Positions 1 through 12,041 of a DNA stretch of 64,000 nt are shown here, piece by piece (the first letter of the stretch is position 1; every line of letters starts with the position of its first letter). The DNA comes from Ricinus communis. Lineage: Eukaryota; Streptophyta; Magnoliopsida; Malpighiales; Euphorbiaceae. A model generated the notes under the pieces. The model had not been told where the DNA came from and searched no databases. It worked only from the letters and a program-made list of their open reading frames with translations. A program made the position numbers and the translations under genes. The stretch spans positions 7,628,501 to 7,692,500 of the forward strand of contig NC_063260.1 of the NCBI RefSeq assembly GCF_019578655.1, written 5' to 3'.

Positions 1-1880
1 GTCCTGAATGTCAACGCAAGATTCTTCGGCTTGCCAGTAGAAGAGAAAAAGAAGCTGGAGTCTGATGATGTGAACAAGCCAGGAAGATATGCGACCTTAA
101 TTCAGGATGAAAGTGAGCGTAAGAAATTCACAAGGGAGTTTCTGAAGATTTATGCACACCCGTTAGAAGATTGAATTGGATCGGATCATGGCCTGAAAAT
201 CCACCAAATTACAGGTGCCTAATTTCTCGTCGTTCTCATCATTAGTATGGCATGCATGCTGGTTTACTTGTTTTAGTTTTCTTCCTCATTTATTTTCAAC
301 CATAAATGCGGTCAAAGAATTTTCATTGTTATCCTAATCAGATAAGATTGCCTTTTGTTATTAGTCTTTTCATATAAAGAGATTATGTGTAGAGTGATCA
401 TTTTGATGAGTGTTCCCATTTTTATTTTATTTATTTAATTAAAACGGTATTTTTTTATTTTCTTTTATTGGAAAGAACGGTATACTTTAATACTGGTGTG
501 TATGAATGTTCTATTTTATAGTTTATATATTATATTTTATAAATTCAGATACAAAATAATTTTACAGATATTTCAAAAAATATAATTAAAATGACTAATA
601 ACATGTCAAAATGGAATGAAACGGTTGATATCATGAATAAAAAGAAATAAAATAGTTCTTGATTTTAGATTTTATTTTAAAAACTGTATTTCAACTCTTT
701 GATTAGAACGAAGCAAATATGCTAACATTATTGCATGTAATGACCTATAAATTATATAACAGTAAATTCATTAAATTAAGTAACATAACATATGGTTAAA
801 ATTTATAAAATTTAGAAATTTATTTGTAAATCTAAAAGTTTATATATTTTGAATAGAGTAAAAGTTAGTTTAGAATTCTATATAATTAAACTTATGTGAA
901 ATTGGTTAAAGTTAAAGTAGATTTATTAAAATAAGTAAAATTTTTAAATAAATTTTATATTAATAAGTCAATATATTTCATAATACTAAAATGACTCTAT
1001 TAATTTTATTATTTCTATTTTATTTTTTTTCTTATAATTATTTTTAATGAAACAAATTTTTTAATAAATTTCAACCAAATATAATATAAATAAAAAATTT
1101 AACTTCCAGCGTTTATTCTTGTGACATGTTTTAAAAAGAATGATAGTTTTATTTTGAAGAAAAATATTTGAAAAGACCGATAAAATTAGGCATGATTCGT
1201 AAAATAGAAGCCTTTTTTGATTGATAGATACACGAACACACTAGAGAATTCCTGTTTCTGAAAATTTAAAATTCTAACCACTTCTGCATATGATTTAATC
1301 ATGAAACAGGCCAAAGATGAAAGCATACACCACAGAAATGAGAAGCCTGAGCTGTGAAATTTTTGGCGGTATCATGGAAAGTCTGAACATGAATCCCACA
1401 TATTGGCAACATAAGATAGAACAAGGAATGCAAATGAGTATAAACAACTATCAATCAACAGTTTCTCAATCTAACATCCTGACAGGAGCAGCACCACGTA
1501 CAGACCATACTATAATCACTATTCTTCTACAGAGTAGTCCTGGCCTTCATGTCATGAACCCTAGTGATGGGACTTCGAAGGCTTGCATACAACTCAAGTG
1601 TTCCTTACATATCCTAGTTGGGGATCATCTTGAAATGCTTAGCAATGGCATGTACAAGAGTATTCTGCACCGGGCGATACCAGCAGCTAGTGCAGGTTAA
1701 GGAAGGTTATCTATTGCTAGTTTCCATAGCTTTGCCATGGATGAGGTGGTGGAGCCTGCTATGGAATTGATAGACGACAATCATCCAAAGGGTTATAAGG
1801 GGAGCAGCTTAAGAGACTACCTGAAGCATCTCTCTTCTAAAGAATCAAAGCCCTTTATTGAAACTCTTATCATAAAATAG
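1..1880 (+). pseudogene. 2-oxoglutarate/Fe(II)-dependent dioxygenase pseudogene (5' end outside window)
   Basis: The window opens inside exon 1. Bases 1-171 read as the end of a plant DIOX_N domain (RFFGLPVEEKKKLE, then EFLKIYAHPLED). An in-frame TGA at 172-174 stands where the family has Trp, and about five extra bases just after it shift the frame. A GT at 215 and an AG at 1308-1309 fit a single intron of about 1.1 kb. Exon 2 (1310-1880) encodes the double-stranded beta-helix domain: TDHTIITILLQSS, then VGDHLEMLSNGMYKS and LHRAI, then RLSIASFHSF with the 2OG-binding RxS. The first iron ligand of HxD is Arg (codon 1497-1499) and a TAA at 1698-1700 replaces a sense codon. After that stop the same frame stays open to TAG at 1878-1880. 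Known family role: hydroxylation or desaturation of specialised metabolites or hormones. The copy is dead by four independent lesions. Subfamily not assigned. Confidence 0.85.
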
Positions 1881-2159
1881 TCAACTGAAAAATAAACTCT
1901 ATTCCCAACAATGATACAATAAAAGAAGAAAACAAAATAAATTAGCCAATTTTTCCATTATCGATTGGTCTCCTTTTAAATACAGATTGGAGAGTGATTT
2001 TAGATTTCTTCAATATATATCTTCTTGCTTTTCTTAGCTTCATTTTCTTTAATTATTTTTCCTTTTTTTTTTCATGAAATAAGTGAAATACTTTTTGAAC
2101 GAAATATCAGCTGTATTAATATATTTACTACTTAGTTTATGATGATAAATTGACATCAA

Positions 2160-2565
2160 CTACTTCCTAAAACCAACATCCTACCAGGAATTCCACCACA
2201 TATATAGACCATATAGTATAATCACAATCCTTTTACAAAGTAGCTCTGATCTTCAAATGATGGACCTTGATGATGATATTTGGAAGGCAGTTACTGAATA
2301 TCAAGGTTCCTTGAAAGTTCTTGTCGGAGATCACCTTGAAGTTCTAACCAATGGCTTGTTACAAGAGCACACCAAGTGATTCCAAGCTTGGAGAAAAAAA
2401 GACTATAAGTTGTTAATTTGCATAGCTTTGCAATAGATGATGTTGCAGATCCTACAGTGGAATTGGTGGATGAAATTAAGGGTAGCAGCTTAAGGGACTT
2501 TCTTAACCATCTTTCTTCTAAAGTCTCAACACCCTTCATTCAAACCCTTAAACTAACTTCTCAGC
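2160..2565 (+). pseudogene. second, more decayed 2OG-dioxygenase C-terminal fragment
   Basis: This is a degenerate tandem relative of the copy ending at 1880. Recognisable pieces in order are the iron-site region around 2190-2230 (broken by a TAG in the HxD loop), SIITILLQSS at about 2214, GSLKVLVGDHLEVLTNG at about 2303-2353, and a frame-shifted tail resembling the SSLRDYLKHLSSKES end of the first copy (about 2485-2545). Several stops and indels are present and no N-terminal half is visible, so it is a partial duplicate or the remains of exon 2 only. Confidence 0.7.
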
Positions 2566-3394
2566 TTCTCGCCTGCAATTAGATTAATGGACTATTCTGG
2601 TTATTAGGAAATAGCGCCATGGGTTAATTTCTCAATTGGATTTGATGAAAGACACATCATCCAAATTAAGGACATTGACAATATGCATTACTATGCTTAA
2701 TTAATACTTGAGCTGAATTTAAGACAATCCATTTGGTTTGTAATACCTATGGTTATTTTGGTAGCCTTATTTTTCTCATAGGATAGGAATTACGAATTGT
2801 TATATGCTGGACTTAGATACATCTAGTAGCATTATGTACTTGAAATTACTTACACGTGTGACCTGCGTGTTTTGAAAGAACATTGAGTATAATTGATGAT
2901 TCTTACCCACAATCAAAATAAAAAAATCATCAGCTCAATATACAATTTTTTGCTTCAACTAAAACACACATTTGTCTTCTCCAATATTAAAAAATCAATT
3001 TCTTTTATTTTTTTTTGAATTTTTATTTTACACTCTCCTATTCTTAAAATTACAATCTTTATAATTTTACTGGCTTTCGATTTTAATTAATCAAGATTAA
3101 AAACTTCTGCAAATCTCATTATTTTATAAACATATTCATATTCATTTGAAATGCCATTTCAATACAATCACATAAATTACTTGCAAAAACAGTAATAAAA
3201 ATATTAAAGAATCTATAGTTTGAATGTTATGAAATTAAAGTTTGTAATTGAAAAATCAACGTTTTATATAGATTTTGTTATTGATGAATATATTATTTAT
3301 TTTGTATGAAAAAATTATTCCTTTAAAACATCTTATATATGTATGATGAACTTCTTGATTATAAGCTATCATTAATGAATTTTTGTTTTATATT
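2566..3394. other. AT-rich spacer
   Basis: No coding potential, RNA gene or clear repeat boundary seen. The lower part (about 3240-3394) begins to show the TGATGAA/ATGAACTTG words of the tandem array that follows. Confidence 0.5.
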
Positions 3395-4450
3395 TGATGA
3401 ATCGCAAATGATACGTTGATGAATCTGTTGCTAATAGATGATGAACTTGTTAATTATAACTTACGAATAATAAGTCTATACTATAAACTATGTTATAAAT
3501 TTAATGAACTTCAAGTGACTTTAATGAACCTGTTGTTTGTAGATAATTGATTCGTTCATTATTAATCCATGAATACTAATTTATTTGTATACATATATGG
3601 CGTGTTCATTATATAAAACTTTTATATTCATTTGTAATGATATAAGGTTTATTGTACTACAAAATGAACCTATTCCATTTCAAAAATAAATTTATGTTTA
3701 AAATTATGAATAACATAGTAAACCTGCAGTTTATATATAATTAACATGTAGTAATACTTTAATGAACCTGTTGTTTGTAGATAATAAACCCATTCATTAT
3801 AACTCACGAATACTGATTTATCTTTATGCACATATGATATGTTTATTACATAAAGTTTTTATATTCATCTATTGGTGATATAAGGTTCATTGTACCAAAA
3901 AATGAAACTACTCCATTTCAAAAATAAATTTATTTTCAAATTATGAATAACATGATGAACTTGTAGTTTATATATAATGAACATATAGTTCATATATACT
4001 CAATCTCAAATGATACTTTAATGAACCTGTTGTTTTATAGATAATGAATTCATTCATTATAACTCATGAATGTTGATTTATTTTTATGCACATATGAAAA
4101 TGTTTATTACGTAAAAAAATTTATATTCATTTGTTAATGCTATAAAGTCCATTGTACTACAAAATGAACCTATTCCATTTCAAAAATTTATTTATTTTCA
4201 AAATTATGAACAACATGATAAACTCGTAGTTCATATATAATGAACCTTAATGTGCTACAAAATAAACCTATTCCATTTCAAATTGTTATCAAAATTATGA
4301 TTAAAATGACGAACCTATTGTTCATATGTAATGAACTTCAATTTGCTATAAAATGGATCTATTTAATTTCAAAATTAAAACTGTTCTCAAAATTATGAAT
4401 CAAATAATAAACCTATAATTCATACATAATGAACTTCAATGTCCTATATA
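3395..4450. repeat. degenerate tandem array, unit about 240 bp
   Basis: Three recognisable units start with TTAATGAACCTGTTGTTT at 3521, 3759 and 4018, giving spacings of 238 and 259 bp. Each then shows, in order, a CATTATAACTCACGAATA-like word, TTTATATTCAT, ATATAAGGTTCATTGTAC-like, AAAATGAACCTATTCC, TTTCAAAAATAAATTTAT and a TAGTTCATATATAATGAAC end. A partial unit precedes them (3395-3520). Two shortened units of about 95 bp follow (about 4255-4450), made only of the AATGAACC...TATAATGAACTTCAAT part. Not recognised as a known family. Confidence 0.7.
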
Positions 4451-4980
4451 GTGGATCTATCATTTTTCAGTAACAAATATGTTATCATATTTTAAAAAAA
4501 AGGATTAAAGTTTGTAGAATCTGATTTGAAGGTCCGAAAAATGGAGAAAAAATGAAAAATTTTGCATCATCAAAAATAAATTTTTAAAATCTGTAAATAT
4601 GCATAATCTATGTATGAGAAAAAAAAATGAAGAACAATAATATTATGCTGCAGAGAACAAAAAAGAAAGAAAATAATAAAGAACAACAACTTGTAGAATC
4701 TAATTTGAAGCTCTAAATGATAAAAGATCAAGAATAAAGAAGATAAAATCAAATCAAACTGCTGAAAGAAACCTTGCAATTTTATTTTAAATCAGCAATA
4801 AGAGATAGGGCGTCATATTTGAATTGAAACTTTCTCACACGTGTGTTTTAAAATTTAGCTTCCTCATTTAAATTAAATGATTGTGTTTTAGACACCGAAT
4901 ACATAGTGCACAGTGTATCCGGGTCCAATCCTATCTCTCAATAGGGGAATGAGGCTCTTGGGCTTTAGTCCGTTTATAGT
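4451..4980. other. AT-rich spacer
   Basis: A short direct repeat (TTGTAGAATCTGATTTGAAG at about 4512 and a close copy at about 4692) may be part of the preceding repeat unit. No gene seen. Confidence 0.4.
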
Positions 4981-7240
4981 ATTTAGAAGAAATTTCACGA
5001 CATATTATTTCTTGAAAAGAAATTATTCTTATGATTTTTTTCTTTTAAATATTTTTATGATTTTTTTAAAATTTTATTTATATAATTTTTTTTTTCAAAA
5101 TTTTATGAGAAAAGATACTAAAAGGATATTATTTTACCTTATATTCTTGTCAATTCAGTTTCTCTTTTATATCCTTTTTATTTTTTTAAAATTTTATTAG
5201 CAAAAATACTAAAAATAAACCTAAAAAATACCAAAAGTTTATTATTTTAACTTATATTATTATGAATTTTTTATTGAGAATTTCTTTAGAATAGATATAC
5301 TAAAAATATACCTAAAGGATATGATATGCATAGTTTTACACATATTTGCTTGCATATTATTGCGTATTTTCTTAGCAATTATTGAGCTTTTATTCCAAGA
5401 TCATCCGTGTTTTGTGTTCTTTTGCATTTCAGGAGAATTTATAGGACCATCATCAGTATTTGAGTAATCATAGATCAATACATGCGAAAACGGACAAGAA
5501 TTCATCAAGATCGGACAAGAGCTCGCAATGCATACATTGAGAATGACCTAGGTCAAGGCCGTGCTGATCACCACGGCCTAGACTCTGGCCGTGACCAACC
5601 ATGAGCTTTTGATCTTCAAAACATGGCACTTTGGGTACAGTTTCCGTAGCCACCACGGCCTCCAACACGGCCCGTGGTGGCTCAGCACTAGCGGGGGCGC
5701 GACCATGAGGAAACCCAAATTGGTAAGATCCGAATGTTCAGCACGGCCTGGACTCTGGCCGTGTTGACTAGCACGGCCTTGACCACGGCCGTGCTGAGAC
5801 AATTATATAAGGAAAACTGTTTTTTTAGGGTTAGCTAAGCAAGGAGTGAGAGAGAGCCCTGGCGGTTGGTTCGATTTTTGCATAGTGCTGAGTTCGGGAG
5901 AGAGTTGCAGAGAGGAAGAACCCTAGAATCGCAAGGTTCCGAGTGCAAAACAATAGTGGAGCAATTCAAGAGGCAATTTGGGAGATTAATCATAGAGCAG
6001 ATCCAGATTTGGAGTTGTTCATCCAATTCGAGAGAAAAAGGGTGTACATATTTCATTTTTATTATTCTTTTATTGTAATTGATTTCCTAGATTGTTTTAA
6101 ACATGAACATGTTTAGCTAGATTGATTAAATCTATTGAGATTTCTTTACTATGTTGGCTTAATATTATATTGTTGAATTATTTGAGTTAGTTTTGTATTC
6201 TTCTTGCTTTTAGTATTAATTAGATAATGCATTATTCATGAGACGTTGTGAATTGTGGTGTTTAGATTGCTTTATGTAATTGAGAAGTCAATTTGGCAAT
6301 TGGAATTTTAAATAGCAAGTACTGATTAATAATCACTTAGAGATAAGGATAATTAACTAGCCGGATTAAGAATTAACAAAGCTTAATAGAGGCGGATTAA
6401 AGCGTAATGCTAATTTAAGAATCAATCGTTAGGAAGAGATTCCAACTTTAGGTTATTAAGTTTAGGAATTCGGTTATCTCGAGAGAGAAACCGAATTCAA
6501 TTAAGAATTCGTCCATGGGTAGCATAATTAGACTCATCAATCCTTTATCTTTTGTTTGATTGCCAACTAGTTTAAGTTCCCTTTGGGTTTGCTTTCTTGT
6601 CTTGGTTATTTCATTTATCCATTCATTCGTGCATCTCCCTTAGAATTTAGCTTATAGTTATTAGTTAGTTTAGAAATTATTCATCATTCATTTTAGGTTA
6701 ATATAACAAAGAACAAAGTAATAACTCTGGGCTTTCACTTTCTCGAGGAATACGACTTTGATACTTGCCATGAGTACTAGACTGCATTGATAGGTTCACT
6801 GCCTTAGATTGTAGCTGCATAGATAGCCTATCATGATACCAGAATAATACTATCTTAACTTGTATTACCGTAAAATCAGCCAAATGATATAGATTATTTT
6901 TTTTATTTTTTTATTTTTTTATTTTTATGTTTAGTATTAGTGAATTGAATGATATTATATGTTTTTTTTATAAGAATACCAAAATGATATTATTTTAACT
7001 TGTGTTACTGTAAAATCAGCCAAATAAGATAAATTTATTATTTTATTTTATAATTTTATGTTTGCTATTTGTGAATTGAATGATATTACATGTTTTCTTA
7101 TAATAACTAGTATGTTTTGATAATCTAAAAATATGTGTTTCAAAAAAATATACCATAATATACTAAAAGCATATCAAAATATAGTTAAAAATATATTAAG
7201 ATATAATTAAAATAAACGCTAAACATTTCTTGTATATGCA
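4981..7240. repeat. dispersed AT-rich repeat, copy A, split by a solo LTR
   Basis: The left part 4981-5321 begins ATTTAGAAGAAATTTCACG. The right part 6834-7240 carries words such as GTAAAATCAGCCAAAT, GTGAATTGAATGATATTA and AATATACCATAATATACTAA. Joined across the solo LTR, the two parts run collinear with 44308-45020, which starts with the same ATTTAGAAGAAATTTCACG and ends in the same order of words. The right part also holds an internal tandem duplication of about 125 bp (about 6841-6966 and 6967-7100). Class unknown; possibly a non-autonomous element. Confidence 0.6.
5322..6833 (+). mobile_element. solo LTR, 1512 bp, probably Ty3/gypsy type
   Basis: It starts TGATATGCATAG and ends GCCTATCA, so it has TG...CA ends with TGATA/TATCA inverted termini. 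It is flanked by GGATA (5317-5321) and TGATA (6834-6838), a 5-bp target duplication with one change. It interrupts a repeat that is continuous elsewhere in the window. A TATA box (TTATATAAG, 5803-5811) sits after a GC-rich U3 segment and gives plus orientation. There is no primer-binding site, polypurine tract or pol reading frame, so I read it as a solo LTR left by recombination. The small open frames inside it are not genes. Confidence 0.75.
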
Positions 7241-9432
7241 ATTCCATTTCTCTTCTCTCTCTTCCTTTTTTTATTTATTAAAGTTTCATTTTTTATCCAT
7301 TCTCATATTCACAATGTTCTATTTTTTTATATTAATTAAATTTAATAAATATATATTAATATATTATTTAAGAAACTTTACAGCTTATTAAATATAAAGA
7401 TATTGAGTCATTTTTCTTTATAGGAGTATTATCTTCCATGGTGAGATTGTTAAGTTGTTGCTTTATAGGATTGATGAGAAAAAGAAAAAATTTAATCTGA
7501 TTTTCAAATAATTGAGTTTATCAAAACACACTTATAAAATCGACATATGTAGTTTAGCCCCGTCAAGTGAAAGAGTTTTTCTTGCATAATTGCATTATGT
7601 TATTCTATAAATACAATTAATTTTTATAAGTAGATTTCTTTATATGTATTTATTGATATCTGATATTTATTTTTATATTTTTTATTAAAATATATTATTA
7701 ATTATAAATAATTAAATAAACATATTTCTTTTAAAAAAATTCTATTGTACATTAATTATTTTTAAGAAATATTTATTGAAATTCCAATAATTAAATAACT
7801 AATTTTAATCATTTTGATATTAGTTTGATTAAAGTCTCATTTTATTAATTGACTTTACTTTTCATTCATCCACTTAACTCTCACATTGGTCGATTAATTC
7901 AATTTTAAATATGGTATCAGAACAAATCTACTTCAATTTCTTAATTTTTTGATTTACTTTTTCTACCGCATTTCAATTAAATTTTAAAATTTAGATTAGA
8001 ATTTCAATTTTAAAGGGTAATTGAATATTGCATTTAGAGAAAAAGGATTATAAATTCTATATGGCTAAAAAATAAAAATAAAAACAAAAATAATTTATAT
8101 CCGTTGAAGTTCAATTAAAGAAAAGAACAGTTCTACATATGATGATTTTTCCTGAAAAAAAAAAAAAAAGCTATACAAGGACGGTAATTATTCAATTGAA
8201 CAAAAGCAAAAGTGGGGGCAATCCCATGCAACTTCGAGAAAGGTTTTCTTTTTTATTTTGAGTGTTTCACGAAAGCCAAAAAATGGGTTAGCTTTGTCCA
8301 TAAATAGAAAAGTGATGGTAGTTTAACAAACACTGGCTTCGGTCATAATTCCCATTGTTATGTGAGGTTATTTACTTTATTGGCTGTTGCCTCGATGGAA
8401 AGGCTTTCTTATTGTTCACCCTAATAAATGATCGCCAACAAACCACAATTATCAACATATCCACGTCCTTGGCTTGGACATGTCACTTCAAAAATACTTG
8501 CAACATTCATACATCTCTATACTCTGTACAAACTATGGACATCCTTTCTTCTTTTCTTCTTTAAATTAACAGGCAGACATTAATTATGAGGTAAACCTAT
8601 ACATTATATGCTGCGTGTTGTTGCTTTATATTTATGACAAATCAATTTAACTACAGTATGCACCGAAAATGATTTATAATGTGAATTTACCATCCTACAA
8701 AAAGTACAAAAGAAAGGTCAATTACTGATTTACTTTTTAATTTATTCATCATAATTACGCTCTAGATTATAGAAGAGGTATTTCTTATGATCCTCTGATT
8801 TTGGTATGAAGTTCTTGTTTTTGACCTAATTAAATTTATATAGGTAATAAACTCTGAAAAATTTATATGTAATTCATTTAACTATTTAATAATAATAATA
8901 ATAATAATAACAAAGTGACTCTAATCATTATTGACCTTTAAACGTTGACTTCACTAAATTTTAGTCTTAAAGAGGAAAGAAGGGAAAAAGAAAAATTATA
9001 ATGCAATAAGAACAATAGATTAGATGGGAGGTTAGTTCCATTTTTGGTTGCCAAATTTTGTTTAAAGATGCCTTCATTTGATCTTACAATTTACTGAGAG
9101 ATGTTGTTGGGTATACCAACAAACCAATCGCCTACAAAAACTATACTAATTAAAATAAGGCATTATTGAGATGACAATTTATATAAAAAAAATTACATTC
9201 TAACAATAATAAAAGAATAATAATAGGTTAAATAATCTATTACTTTTATAATTTTCATTAAATAATAATTTTTCTTATCATTTTAGGCAATTATATTTTA
9301 TTGTGTGAATATTCAATTAAAATGGTTACAAATTCTGTTTACATAATAAGTTATTACATGAAGCTAACATTTTCTTTCCCACAACTTTCTCTTTCAATGA
9401 ATTATGAAGATAAAATTACATAAGCATATCTC
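7241..9432. other. AT-rich intergenic region upstream of the BAHD-like gene
   Basis: No gene seen. It contains an A-tract (8157-8170), an (AAT)n microsatellite at about 8888-8911, and an isolated TGGTATCAGA word at 7914 that resembles an initiator-Met primer-binding site but has no LTR I could delimit beside it. Confidence 0.4.
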
Positions 9433-9440
9433 TATAAATA
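9433..9440 (+). promoter_or_regulatory. TATA box of the BAHD-like gene
   Basis: TATAAATA lies 40 bp upstream of the ATG at 9480, in an otherwise suitable plant core promoter context with a short pyrimidine-rich leader. Confidence 0.6.
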
Positions 9441-9479
9441 CCGTACTCCCAAGAAAGTCTCTTCCACATCTTCCCCAAT

Positions 9480-10930
9480 ATGGAAATGCCCAATATTTCT
9501 ACTACTAATGTAGTCCCAAAACCACAGATTGAAGCCATTCAAACCGTGCCACCCTTCGTAGTCACTGATCCACGACAGTTCCGGCAGGTCTCGGTGGCGA
9601 AAGAGCCAATTGGTTCAGGAATTTTCAAGGGTTGCTTCAACATAGTCCTCTGCTATAACAAGGCTATGGAGAAGGATTCAGGTTGGCTTGTGGCTGGATG
9701 GATCAAAGAGTCATTAGCTAGAGCTTTGAAGGAGCAGCCACTGCTTAGCGGACGTTTAAGAAGAGGTGAAGACGGTCACGGTGAGCTTGAGATTGTGTCA
9801 AATGATAGCGGTGTTAGACTTCTCGAGGCGAAGATTAATAATATGAGTTTACAAGAGTTTCTTGACTTGAAGGAAAGAGATAAAGCAGAAGCTGAACTTG
9901 TTTTCTGGAAGGATATTGATGAACAAAATCCTCAGTTCTCGCCATTATTCTATGTTCAGGTGAGGTTAGATTTGATTCCATTGCCTATGTCCTGCAATAT
10001 CTGGCTTAACTTACAACCTTGGCTAGTTCAAATTGTTTTTTGCTGAAAAACCCATTTCTTAGGAGTTGAAAAGATATTTTGAAACCATTTGTTAACTGTT
10101 TTTGGATTTCTTTTAGTACACCTTAAAATGCATTGCATTTTGTTTGGCTTAGCTTCCAACTTATAATCTCATTTTCTTGTCCTAGAAGACAACTCTAGTA
10201 TCATGGTTTTTGAAAGCACAATTTTAATTGTCTATTGCGAATATAATAAAGATACACTCAGTGGGGAAAGGAACTTGTTCTTGCACAGGTAACTAATTTC
10301 CAGTGTGGTGGATACTCAGTTGGGATAAGTTGCAGCTTTCTCTTGGCAGATCTCTTAATCATGGATAACTTTCTTCAAAAATGGGCAAAAATCCAGAGTG
10401 AAATGATCTCCAAAAATGAGGGACCAGAGGTACCTATTTTTTACCTCCCTAATCTCAAACCAGCCAACTTATCTCCTAATAGCATCTTCAGCTCCACTCC
10501 AAGGGAGAACTGTGGCCAAACAATGATCTTCAGGATGAGTACTGAAAGTATGGATTTGAAAGAACAGTCATTCAAGAAGCTTGCATTGCTTTGCCTTGAG
10601 GAGGCAGAGCAAACTGGTCGTAAAATATTACCAGATGAGTTCACCTTTTTTGTGAAAGAATCTACCAAGATTATCAAGGTAGAAAATTGCAAGAAAACTG
10701 AGGTTGCCAAGTCCCATATGAAGAACCAAATCATGAGTAGTTGTGCAAGTTTGAAGGATTATTTGGGAATGAATGAGTTGGCTTTTAGAGAAGGCAATGG
10801 ACCTGCCAGAGTTTCACTTTGGATTGGATCCGTAACTAGTAACGGAATTGTGGTGGGAATTCCATTTCCTAAAGAGGGTAGTTCTGAGGTGAACATTATT
10901 GTCACAATCCCTTATGAAAATGAGAGTTGA
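9480..10930 (+). CDS. BAHD-family acyltransferase-like protein with degenerate active site
   Basis: Two exons, 9480-9959 and 10289-10930, with a phase-0 GT-AG intron of 329 bp at the usual BAHD intron position; 373 residues. The N-terminal half is BAHD-like: the A-lls-GRL step reads LKEQPLLSGRLRRGEDG (about residues 79-95), and CGGYSVGISCSFLLAD (166-181) aligns with the CGG...SHxxxD catalytic loop. The catalytic His position is Phe177 while Asp181 remains. The structural DFGWG motif near the C terminus is replaced by FREGN (326-330). The protein is about 60-80 residues shorter than usual (430-460), with the shortfall between the two subdomains. Known family role: acyl transfer from CoA thioesters to alcohols or amines in the cytosol. 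Without the His, classic catalysis is unlikely; a scaffold or elongation-helper role like CER2 is one option. The frame is intact with a TATA box and a good leader, so I call it a gene, not a pseudogene. Confidence 0.8.
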
Positions 10931-12041
10931 ATGGGGGTTGTATTGTATGTCAGGAACAATATCTACAGAAACATCTGCCTATACCTAATGTGTGTGTTTC
11001 TATTCTCTGAATCCAGATGGTACACGCACATTTGGTGTACGGGCAAGTATTTTTGGTGTTTCTATTAGTTCTTCTGTGAATCACCTGTAATGGAAAGTAT
11101 GTCCCTAAATTCTGTAAAAATAAAAAGGTCTGTACTCGAATATCAAGGAATTGCTTGTAAAATATAAACTTGTCTCCCTCCTTTGGTTTCTTTAAGATCT
11201 GAGATTTAAATTCACAGAGAGACCGCTCTGCTGGCGCACAAGGTTGTTGCTTCTATCCATTAGAGTTTGTGCAGTGGACCCATTCTCATAATTGGTTATT
11301 TGATTTTGATTTTTGTTCCTTTTTTCTAATCCATAGATAGAGGAATGAACTTACACAGGAGAGGAAAATATAAACACACTTTGGGCAACATTACGAGCTA
11401 ACATATTAATCACAGATCGGAGAAGGGAAGGGAGATGGGCTATATATATCCTGAACCAGTCTCATCCAGCAGCCCCTGTCCAAAATGGAGACCTGAGGGT
11501 GACGAAAGCCAAACGCGTTCAGAGAAATAAAATGTTGACTTGAAATTGAAGAGGACAAACCTTAATTCCCACCAAGTTTGCATCCTGAGTAAAATTCCAT
11601 GGGAAACCTTTAAAGGGAAGTCTTGTATTTTACTACATAATAAATAATTATTAAAGGAAAAAAATAATTAATTAGATTTTAACTTTTTTTTATTAAAATC
11701 ATTTTAGTTAAAAAAAGTAAAGAGCTTTTCTAATATATTAAAATTTTAATTTTCTAAGAAATGAATTCGTTCTTCTTTTAGTTTCATTTCTTATTTAATT
11801 TGAATTAATTTATTTTAATTTTTATATATTTTGATTTACATGGATATAAATTTGATTTAGTTTTATATTTATAAAAAATTTCAATATATTTGATAAGAAC
11901 CATACTTATTAATGATTTTATTAGATTGTTTAGATTTAATTTTTTTTAAAATTATTATTTAATTTTGAGTTATGTTTTTTTTTTAATTCATAAAAGGGTC
12001 AATAATGCAAAGATGAAAGTTTAAACTCAAAATCTCTACCT
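10931..12041. other. 3' flank of the BAHD-like gene and spacer
   Basis: A likely poly(A) signal (AATAAA) lies at about 11118. Further on the sequence turns AT-rich. No other gene or RNA recognised. Confidence 0.4.

Noticed and set aside
2291..2539. 82-codon minus-strand frame
   Set aside because: Antisense shadow of the second dioxygenase fragment on the plus strand.
5468..6078. Several short open frames in the 1.5-kb solo LTR
   Set aside because: All lie inside the LTR and reflect its GC-rich mirror array.
7905..7930. TGGTATCAGA word like a retrotransposon primer-binding site
   Set aside because: No LTR end, polypurine tract or coding remnant could be delimited around it.
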